Shown here: one piece after another, positions 1 through 5,977 of the stretch
How the letters are laid out: the number at the start of each line of letters is the position of its first letter
Numbering within the stretch: the first letter of the stretch is position 1
Origin: an uncultured Collinsella sp.
GTDB taxonomy: Bacteria > Actinomycetota > Coriobacteriia > Coriobacteriales > Coriobacteriaceae
Assembly: GCA_900549555.1 (NCBI GenBank)
Contig: UROO01000068.1
Span: 1 to 10,091 of the forward strand
DNA: 10,091 nt
Direction of reading: 5' to 3'
Translations under genes and position numbers: made by a program
Notes under the pieces: model-generated
Databases searched by the model: none
What the model saw: only the letters and a program-made list of their open reading frames with translations
Told to the model about the DNA's origin: nothing

Positions 1-115
1 TGCGGGGTCTCATGGGCCCCCTTGACGCGGCGTAGCGGAGGTGCCACCCGGCCGCATAGCCGTAGCCAAGTCGCGGCGGATGCCGGCTAGCAAAGACCCG
101 ACCGAGTACCCATAA

Positions 116-151
116 ATCAAGGCGGCCTCACGATGGAGAGACCGCCTTGAT
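116..151. terminator. Hairpin terminator downstream of the restriction operon
   Basis: Perfectly nested inverted repeat, about 75 bp past the stop of the Res gene. Outer arms ATCAAGGCGG and CCGCCTTGAT pair fully, and on the minus-strand RNA the stem continues through a G-U and three more pairs to 14 bp with an 8-base loop. The plus-strand side is followed by a broken T-rich run (152-176), the minus-strand side only by TTTA. It may therefore end transcription from both directions or mainly from a plus-strand gene to the left. In bases 1-115 I see no gene I can support; a plus-strand frame stays open from base 1 to a TAG at 88-90 and could be the tail of a gene cut by the window edge. Confidence 0.6.
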
Positions 152-226
152 TCCTCGTTTTCCTCTTTTGTTGTTTTGCGTAGCCCTAAACTGAGCACAA
201 TTCGGAGCCAGTATTCAATCAATCAT

Positions 227-3136
227 CTATTGGTAGTCGTTTGCATACGAGCTATAGAAGAGCGCCTTGCAATCGACATCGCTGTAGCCCATAACAGCAT
301 CCTGTACATCGGCGCGCAAGAGGTTAAGCACCTTGTATACGCCCCCTCCCATGTCCCCAACGAAAAGCACCTGCTTAAATACATCGGGATAATCGCGCAG
401 ATAGGTCACATAGCCCCTTAGCTTTGCTAGCGTGTCGCCGAGGAACTCGCCATGAGGGTCAACGATGGACGGCCTGATGACGCCCGCTGCATCCTTCACG
501 AAGAAGAGGAAGTCTGGATGCAGGGCCTTGCGTCCCACCGAAGACATGTACGGAATCGAAAACGCCTTAGCAGACATGCTGTCCGACGGATTGCGATAGA
601 AGGCAACCGTGCGATTCTTTGCCAATTCGTTCCTAACGATATAGTCTTCCGCCGGGTTCAGGTCGAGCGGGCAGAGGCCGTCCTCTTTCTGCACGATATG
701 GCACGGATATTTAGCGAAGTCGTCCGACGTGCTGGCAGACGTGGGCCACTCTATCTTTGTGAGGCGCTTGCCCTCAGTTTCACGGGCCAGCTCGTCGTAG
801 CGCTGCTTTGCCGCGTCGTTAAGGTAGTCATAATCGCCAGATCCATCGACCTTATCGAAGTATTCCTTTCGGCATTGAGCCGCCCAGCCCTCGAGCGCAT
901 CAACGATGGCCTGCGTGCGCACCGCTGCGGCAAGGCGCAGGTCGCACTCGGGCCGCCCAAGCTCCTTGAAGTTGGCGCGACGATACTCATTCGCAAACTC
1001 CTTAGTGAAATGCATGTCGGCGTCGCGGGCGGCCTTTCTGAGGCCCTCGGCGTCCGTGCGGGCCTCCTCCTGCTCCTGGTCCTCGGTCTCGTTGAGCTTG
1101 TCGAGCGTGATCTTGACGGTCTCGGCAACCTCTACGTCGTGTTTGGCTTCGCGGTACTCGTCCTCGTTAGCAACGATGTATCCCTTGAGCTTCTGGACGA
1201 ACTGTTTTTTCACGTCGACCGCGGCATTGACATCGAGGCCAGTCTCGACAAGCAGAGTCGCCGTCTTAACCAGGCTCTGGAATTCGTTCCTGGCCTTTTT
1301 CGGAATGCGCTGCACGGGGATGGAATCGAAGGCTGTGCGAATGCCCTGCCACTCCTGATGCGTGAAAGACTGCTCACGCTTGGTGGGCGGCTTGGGCTTT
1401 GCCATGGGCACGGGTATTACGACCGAGACGGGCTGGGTCGGCTCGGTCTGTGCGGAACTTGGCTCAGGTGTCGCAGGTTGCTGCGGGGCAGACGCTGCAA
1501 CGTAGTTGCCCGTTGCGGACTGAGGCGCCAGCTCCGCTTCTGGCGCCGGGACGTCGACGGGCCTGACCGCCGAGGCAAGCGAGGGCTGCGCTCCCTGCAT
1601 GTCCAACGGCTCCTGAATCGCGATGCCGGCAAGCGGCGCCTGGTAGCCGGGTTGTGCCTGCCGCGCCGCCTCGATGGCTTTCTCGTTCTCCTCGTACGCC
1701 TTGAGCTCCTGTTGGTAGTCGGCTTCGGACTTGGGCGCAGCCGCCGTGATAGTCACGGGGTTGAGAACGATGTTCTGCTTGCCGATGGAGCTCTCGCCCA
1801 TGTCGTCCTTGCGGCCCATGAGGTAGTCGACCACGTCCTGAGTGCTCTCGGGATTGAACTGGGGCAGGTAGCAGGCGACGGAGTTCAAAAGATCATCGGA
1901 TTCGATGCGCCGCGCAAGTGGAGTGCGTACCATACGTCCCACGAGCTGTGCGATATAGGTCGAGTCCGAACGCCTGCGCTGCGAGAAGATGACCTCCGCT
2001 CGCGGGCAGTCCCATCCGTTGGAGACAGCCTCCTTGGCGAAGAGCACGCGAATGCGCGAGGTGTCCTGAACGAACTCGGGCTCGACATAGGGGATGAGGT
2101 ATTTTCCCGCCGCGATGTCCTTATGCTCGCCGAAGACGTTGGCGAACGACATCGCCTCGGAAAGGCTGGGGACCAGGCCCGTGATCTGGTCGCACATCTC
2201 AGCCAGGGCCGAGCTGCTCACGTTGTCCGCCGCTTGGATGAGCAGCAGCGGGTTGACGGGGCTCTCGCCCTCGCGGGCACAGTACTCGCCCCATTCGCGG
2301 CAAGTCAGGGCATAGCGCTCGCACGCCATAGTGAGGTACTGGTGCTCGACCGGGTCGTCCTTCTCTGGCACGCGCAACTCGATGATGTCCTTGAGCAGAC
2401 CTGACTCCTGGACCTCGCGAGGGGTCACAGCGACCTTTGGCATACGTACGCGATCGGCGCGCTGTTCCATGGCCGCCTCGAATCTCTGCGGCGTGGCAGA
2501 GACCCCGACGACGATGGGCATCGCTGCACGGCCGTCGAGCCCATCAATGAGGCTGGCGTAGATCGTCGCGGCGCCGCGCTCGCTCGAGGCATTGGCCCCC
2601 AGACCGCGATGGGCCTCGTCTATGAACAGATAGAGGTTGCGCTCCGGGTCCCTGATGGTGCGGTCAAGGATGTCCCAGAACACGCGGCCGGAGTTGGCCT
2701 CACTGCCCTTGGTGAGCAGGCCGTTCTTACTGAGTAGGTCCTTGCTGAGGAAATAGACGTGGCGCGGCTCGAGAATGTCGTGCGCGGCTCCGAAGTCGTT
2801 GGTAATTGTGACCAGGTGGCGCCTGTCAAGGATGCTGTCTGCCAGCTTGTCCGCCACGTTTGAGAAACGCACGCTCGTCTGCTCGTTCAGGCTCGGGGAA
2901 TCCGAGAGCCAAAGAACGACGGCATTCTCGTCGGGCATGAGGTTCAGATCGTCGTCTCCGAAGAAGAGCGCTTCGATCGTCGCTGCGCACATGACCGTTT
3001 TGCCCGACCCCGTGGGAGATGCGAGGCATATCGAGGACAGCTCGCCGTCCTGCTCGTAGCGTCGGCGCATCGACTGCAACTTGTTCGCCAGGGTCGCGAC
3101 CGCACCGGCTTGGAAATCCTTAAGTTCGACTCTCAT
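227..3136 (-). CDS. Type III-like restriction subunit (Res), DEAH-box helicase/nuclease
   Basis: A 969-residue protein that should use ATP to translocate on DNA and cut unmethylated DNA together with the adjacent methyltransferase. Seen: Walker A PTGSGKT (residues 41-47), DEAH box (173-176), SAT motif (213-215), and a motif VI-like QLVGRMVRTP (397-406), the superfamily 2 order. A Pro/Ala/Gln-rich, probably unstructured linker covers about 493-590. The C-terminal part has a charged helical stretch (about 655-705) and then HPDF (873-876) followed by IVDPHGE (891-897), which looks like a PD-(D/E)xK nuclease core with His where Lys is usual. The start is the ATG at 3136, preceded by GTGAGG, rather than an upstream in-frame codon inside mod. 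It begins 2 bp after the mod stop, so its ribosome site lies within mod and translation is probably coupled. Length fits type III Res subunits. The type III label is inferred from partner and motifs; the clade is unchecked. Confidence 0.88.
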   Translation of the reverse strand: MRVELKDFQAGAVATLANKLQSMRRRYEQDGELSSICLASPTGSGKTVMCAATIEALFFGDDDLNLMPDENAVVLWLSDSPSLNEQTSVRFSNVADKLADSILDRRHLVTITNDFGAAHDILEPRHVYFLSKDLLSKNGLLTKGSEANSGRVFWDILDRTIRDPERNLYLFIDEAHRGLGANASSERGAATIYASLIDGLDGRAAMPIVVGVSATPQRFEAAMEQRADRVRMPKVAVTPREVQESGLLKDIIELRVPEKDDPVEHQYLTMACERYALTCREWGEYCAREGESPVNPLLLIQAADNVSSSALAEMCDQITGLVPSLSEAMSFANVFGEHKDIAAGKYLIPYVEPEFVQDTSRIRVLFAKEAVSNGWDCPRAEVIFSQRRRSDSTYIAQLVGRMVRTPLARRIESDDLLNSVACYLPQFNPESTQDVVDYLMGRKDDMGESSIGKQNIVLNPVTITAAAPKSEADYQQELKAYEENEKAIEAARQAQPGYQAPLAGIAIQEPLDMQGAQPSLASAVRPVDVPAPEAELAPQSATGNYVAASAPQQPATPEPSSAQTEPTQPVSVVIPVPMAKPKPPTKREQSFTHQEWQGIRTAFDSIPVQRIPKKARNEFQSLVKTATLLVETGLDVNAAVDVKKQFVQKLKGYIVANEDEYREAKHDVEVAETVKITLDKLNETEDQEQEEARTDAEGLRKAARDADMHFTKEFANEYRRANFKELGRPECDLRLAAAVRTQAIVDALEGWAAQCRKEYFDKVDGSGDYDYLNDAAKQRYDELARETEGKRLTKIEWPTSASTSDDFAKYPCHIVQKEDGLCPLDLNPAEDYIVRNELAKNRTVAFYRNPSDSMSAKAFSIPYMSSVGRKALHPDFLFFVKDAAGVIRPSIVDPHGEFLGDTLAKLRGYVTYLRDYPDVFKQVLFVGDMGGGVYKVLNLLRADVQDAVMGYSDVDCKALFYSSYANDYQ

Positions 3137-3138
3137 GT

Positions 3139-5322
3139 TTACCTCACCGCATCCTCGGCGGCAATCTTGAACGATTGCAGGTAGTTCTCGTACAGGCGGA
3201 CGACGTCGAGCCCAGGCAGTTGTGCCTTGACGGAGGCGTATCGAGCCGTGTCGTCCGTGATCACATAGGCGCACCCTATGCTGGCATTCTGCTTGACGGC
3301 GTCTATGAAAGCGCCGACCGAAGCAAAGTCGAAAAGGACGGCGTAGGCGTCGGCCATGGCAAAGCCCGGCTGCTCGTGCTTGATGATGCTGCCACGCGAA
3401 CCAGCGCGCAGCCAGAGCAGGGGCGCAATCTCCTCGAAGGCCACGCCCAGCTCGACGGCGTCCGGGTCTTCGTAGGTGAGGTCAAAGAAGACGGCGTTTT
3501 CCTCGAAGCCGTCGGCCATGGGGAACTCGTCAGTGAACTTGTAGTCACCCTTGATGGGGTCACCCTCGGGCGTCTTGCCCGTGATGGCCGCCGTGACGCG
3601 AGGCTTGGTAACGTACTGGCAGATGCCCAGCGCCTCCCATTCGGGGTCGCCCTGGCGAAGACCGCGCTTGGTGAGCTTTTTGGATTCGTCCTCGGAGACC
3701 TCGTTATTCGTTACGCTGATGGAGCGCCTGCGCCCGCCGTCCTGATGGTTCAAGCGCATGACGGCATGTGCCGTGGTGCCCGATCCTGAGAAGAAGTCGA
3801 CTACAAGGGCGTCGGGCTTGTCGGCAACAACGGAAGCGATTGAGAGCTCGGTCGCATAAAGGGACTTTGGAAATGTGAAGCGCCTATCGCCGATGAACTT
3901 TTTGATATATCGGCTCCCGTATTCACCGGCAGAGAACTGCGTGCCACTCCAAACAGTTGTTGGAATGGCAGAGCGCTCTCCCTGCTCTTCGAGAAGCAAG
4001 GACCCATCCTCAGCCTTGCCGATGAGTTTAATTTCTCCATTCTTGAGACGCTCCTCTTGGGAATCTCCTAGGTAAAGGAGGGAGTACCGATCACTCTTTT
4101 TGTTGTACTCACCTACTTTTGCGCACCCGCGATCAAGCTTGGCCTGTAGAGCATTCTGGGAGATCCTCCAAGTCGCCTCTCGGCCATCGGTCCTAATAGG
4201 CCAAACTGCCCTGAGACCCGTTTTTGTCGGTATCTTTGTCCAGTCTTGTTCAAGGGGGAGAGAAGCGCCGAGCTCCTTAATTGTCGCGGTCTCCTCATCG
4301 ATATAGATGGGATAGAAGAGGTTCGGCCTTGCGGTGCGAGCGGCATTGGGACCGCCCCTCAGCAGCCACTCCCAACGTACTTTACGTTGGGAGCGGCTGC
4401 TCGACGCGTCATCAGCCACTTTTTCCTCAAGTTCTCCGAACTCAACGGAATAGAGTCTGCGGTCCACTTGGCACGGCGCGGCGGTGCCAAAAAAGCAAAA
4501 GACAGCGTACTCGTCAGCTCTCTTGAACTGGTTGCCGCGGGCAACCCCGTTCTTGTTTATGGTGATTGAAACCGTCTGGATACCGGTCGCGTTGGGAAAA
4601 ACGCTCTCTAAAAGAAGCTCAAGCCTTGCGTACTCCTTCTCGTCGATCGTCACGATGAGTACGGAATCGTTGGGGTTGAGCAGCTGCTTGGCGAGCTTGA
4701 GGCGGCGCTCCATGAAGGCAAGCCACTTGGAGTGGCGATAGGCGTCGGAGCCGTCGACGTAATCGTTGTTGTATTTCCAGTCGCGGGCGCCAGTGTTATA
4801 GGGTGGGTCAATATATATGCAGTCCACTTTGCCTGCATAGGCAAAGGCCAAGGTTTCAAGAGCATGGTAGTTTTCGCCGTTAATGACTACTTGATAGGGC
4901 TTATCGCCAGCGCGCTCGACACGCCCAGTCTCTTTGAGGCCAGCATAAATCGGCTGGTCATATTCAGCAACAGGCACGACATCGTCGACAGCAACGGAGC
5001 GGGGCTCACAATCGTTTTCGTCATATGAGGGCGATTGATATGGCTTTAGATCAGCAACCCCCCCCCGAACGGCATTTACCAACCATAGCAGTTGGGAGCT
5101 AGAGTCCTCTTTTTTACCACGCTCGGGAAGCACCTGTACGACATCGCCCTCCATGATAGGCTTGCCATAAAGGCGAAGTCGCTCTGGACGGTTGTGTTCA
5201 AATACAAGCCCAAACTGGCGCTGCGCAGCAAAGGCGCGGATGTCGGCAGCGAGCTGACGATCGCCCAGCTTGACAGCGCGATCAACAAGGTTCTGAACGA
5301 CCGCTTGCGCCGTCTGAGACAT
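3139..5322 (-). CDS. Type III-like adenine-specific DNA methyltransferase (Mod), probably phase variable
   Basis: A 727-residue DNA methyltransferase that should place a methyl group on N6 of adenine, protecting the host and giving the complex its sequence specificity. The catalytic motif DPPYNTG (172-178) comes before the AdoMet-binding FFSGSGTT (510-517); this order defines the beta class to which type III Mod proteins belong. The WEWLLRGGPN...RPNLFYPIY block (317-340) is also typical of Mod proteins. The region between the two motifs should include the target-recognition domain and is unusually AT-rich. The start is the ATG at 5322 with GGGGGAG just upstream; it shares one base with the stop of the RHH gene. 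Codons 86-89 contain nine consecutive G (plus strand 5058-5066). The frame is intact here, but gain or loss of one G would give a stop within six codons. A long hairpin lies at 4361-4401. The target sequence cannot be read from the DNA. Confidence 0.92.
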   Translation of the reverse strand: MSQTAQAVVQNLVDRAVKLGDRQLAADIRAFAAQRQFGLVFEHNRPERLRLYGKPIMEGDVVQVLPERGKKEDSSSQLLWLVNAVRGGVADLKPYQSPSYDENDCEPRSVAVDDVVPVAEYDQPIYAGLKETGRVERAGDKPYQVVINGENYHALETLAFAYAGKVDCIYIDPPYNTGARDWKYNNDYVDGSDAYRHSKWLAFMERRLKLAKQLLNPNDSVLIVTIDEKEYARLELLLESVFPNATGIQTVSITINKNGVARGNQFKRADEYAVFCFFGTAAPCQVDRRLYSVEFGELEEKVADDASSSRSQRKVRWEWLLRGGPNAARTARPNLFYPIYIDEETATIKELGASLPLEQDWTKIPTKTGLRAVWPIRTDGREATWRISQNALQAKLDRGCAKVGEYNKKSDRYSLLYLGDSQEERLKNGEIKLIGKAEDGSLLLEEQGERSAIPTTVWSGTQFSAGEYGSRYIKKFIGDRRFTFPKSLYATELSIASVVADKPDALVVDFFSGSGTTAHAVMRLNHQDGGRRRSISVTNNEVSEDESKKLTKRGLRQGDPEWEALGICQYVTKPRVTAAITGKTPEGDPIKGDYKFTDEFPMADGFEENAVFFDLTYEDPDAVELGVAFEEIAPLLWLRAGSRGSIIKHEQPGFAMADAYAVLFDFASVGAFIDAVKQNASIGCAYVITDDTARYASVKAQLPGLDVVRLYENYLQSFKIAAEDAVR
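4361..4401 (-). repeat. 19-bp stem-loop inside mod
   Basis: Arms 4361-4379 and 4383-4401 are inverted copies with a single difference, separated by three bases. On the mod mRNA that difference becomes a G-U pair, so all 19 positions can pair around an AAG loop. The hairpin encodes residues of about 308-320, at the boundary between a variable stretch and the conserved WEWLLRGG block. It is visible directly in the sequence; any role in translation, RNA stability or recombination is inference. Confidence 0.8.
5058..5066 (-). repeat. G9 homopolymer in mod (candidate phase-variation tract)
   Basis: Nine consecutive C on the plus strand, read as nine G in mod: CGG GGG GGG GTT, codons 86-89 (Arg-Gly-Gly-Val). 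With eight G the frame reads on to TAA after Leu-Leu-Ile; with ten G it reaches TGA after Gly-Cys. Both would leave a protein of about 90 residues lacking every catalytic motif. Poly-G tracts of this length are known slippage sites in phase-variable type III mod genes of other bacteria. Confidence 0.8.
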
Positions 5323-5489
5323 CACTTCTCCCCCTTGCACTTCTCGTCAATCCATTCGCGCAGGACTTTAGCCACCGTCTTATCCTGTCGCGCGGCATAG
5401 GACTTAAGAGCCCGCTTATCCTCGCGGGTTATCGAGAGCGTGAACTTATCTAGCTCCCTTTCGGCATGAACAGCCTGATCTTCCTCCAT
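5322..5489 (-). CDS. Small ribbon-helix-helix (CopG/MetJ-like) DNA-binding protein, likely operon autoregulator
   Basis: A 55-residue protein encoded by the first gene of the restriction operon. The sequence from about residue 16 fits a ribbon-helix-helix fold: strand FTLSIT, helix A around REDKRALKSYAARQD, a TV turn, and helix B around AKVLREWIDEKCK. Such proteins dimerise, insert the paired strand in the major groove and usually bind tandem short repeats; many repress their own promoter. The ATG at 5489 has GGAGGGG six bases upstream. Its TGA shares its A with the ATG of mod (TGATG), implying translational coupling. A matching repeat array lies about 64 bp upstream. No toxin-like partner is seen, so I favour a regulator over a toxin-antitoxin antitoxin. 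It could alternatively be a remnant of an older antitoxin gene. The fold is judged by eye. Confidence 0.8.
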   Translation of the reverse strand: MEEDQAVHAERELDKFTLSITREDKRALKSYAARQDKTVAKVLREWIDEKCKGEK

Positions 5490-5502
5490 GATCGCCCCTC
5501 CG

Positions 5503-5533
5503 AATTGACCTGTTCTACGTTCCTTAATTGACC
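5503..5533 (-). repeat. Two GGTCAATT direct repeats in the operon leader
   Basis: GGTCAATT (minus strand) occurs at 5526-5533 and again at 5503-5510, a 23-bp pitch or about two helical turns. The first copy is near the expected transcription start and the second is just upstream of the ribosome site of the RHH gene. It could be a second operator or chance; no binding protein can be named. Confidence 0.4.
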
Positions 5534-5539
5534 GAAATC

Positions 5540-5568
5540 ATTTTACTTCAGAATACGTAATTACGTAA
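5540..5568 (-). promoter_or_regulatory. Predicted promoter of the RHH-mod-res operon
   Basis: On the minus strand a TAAAAT hexamer (5540-5545) matches the -10 consensus at five of six positions and lies about 50 bp before the RHH start codon. A weak -35 (TTACGT, 5563-5568) falls 17 bp upstream, inside the palindromic array. The poor -35 overlapping a likely operator fits a repressible promoter. No start-site data support it. Confidence 0.5.
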
Positions 5569-5576
5569 TTACGTAT
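5553..5576. promoter_or_regulatory. Tandem TACGTA operator array (perfect 24-bp palindrome)
   Basis: Three copies of TACGTA (5554-5559, 5562-5567, 5570-5575) are separated by AT, giving an exact 8-bp pitch; with one flanking base each side the 24 bp are perfectly self-complementary. Tandem 8-bp palindromic boxes are the known binding arrangement of MetJ, an RHH protein. The array sits just upstream of the -10 of an operon whose first gene encodes an RHH protein, so autorepression is the simplest reading. This is inferred from position and symmetry. Confidence 0.65.
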
Positions 5577-5929
5577 GCAAATTTGAGCCATGCATCACTC
5601 AATCACTAGTCAGTATTCGTTGACGAATCGTTGGGGATAACGAATATATCGAGGTAGACAGTCGTTTTTACCGTCTGCGAGTACCAGCAAATCGATACTC
5701 AAAACGTCGTGAGTACATTTTGAGTACTAGTCCGAGCGGCCTCTTGCGGGCGGACGCGATCTGCCGGTCAGCATTAATTGAAATAAATTGATGGCGTTGC
5801 TTCGGTAATTGAAAACACTTTAAAAAATACCAGCAAACAATAATCCCAGCTAAACAGCTTGAGAGATTGCGTGGCTGGTTTGCATGTACCACATACACCA
5901 CAATGCACAAGCATCCATGGCACGCAAAT
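5577..5929. other. Gene-free spacer between guaA and the restriction operon, rich in inverted repeats
   Basis: About 350 AT-richer bases with no convincing gene; an 80-codon minus-strand frame (5668-5910) lacks a ribosome site and protein-like character. Visible structure: ATTCGT/ACGAAT (5615-5628) with a further AACGAAT at 5639-5645; a 9-bp perfect inverted repeat TACTCAAAA/TTTTGAGTA (5696-5704 and 5718-5726) with a further GAGTAC between and beside the arms; and a direct repeat TACCAGCAAA at 5682-5691 and 5828-5837. I see no tRNA, integrase or duplicated guaA end here. Confidence 0.5.
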
Positions 5930-5963
5930 AAAAAACGAGGGAGGCCGCATCCGACCTCCCTCG
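5930..5963 (-). terminator. Rho-independent terminator of guaA
   Basis: On the minus strand, 15 bases after the guaA stop, CGAGGGAGG pairs with CCTCCCTCG (plus strand 5936-5963); a U-G and a C-G pair extend the stem, leaving a 6-base loop. It is followed directly by six T (5930-5935). GC-rich stem plus T run is a textbook intrinsic terminator, so transcription of guaA should not enter the restriction operon. Confidence 0.92.
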
Positions 5964-5977
5964 CAAAGGGCTATTTA

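Noticed and set aside
1..110. GGGTGGCACC on the minus strand (about 43-52), resembling a T-box core
   Set aside because: The following bases do not form the expected antiterminator, the motif is nearly self-palindromic, and no specifier stem is recognisable. The left edge cuts off anything that could confirm it.
10..222. 70-codon minus-strand frame past res
   Set aside because: It runs through the terminator hairpin, has low-quality composition and no ribosome site.
452..2404. 650-codon plus-strand frame opposite res
   Set aside because: It is an antisense shadow of a GC-rich gene: Arg/Leu/Gly-rich, no domain, no ribosome site, and the opposite strand carries all helicase motifs.
5668..5910. 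80-codon minus-strand frame between guaA and the restriction operon
   Set aside because: No ribosome site, no recognisable domain, and it overlaps the repeat cluster of the spacer.
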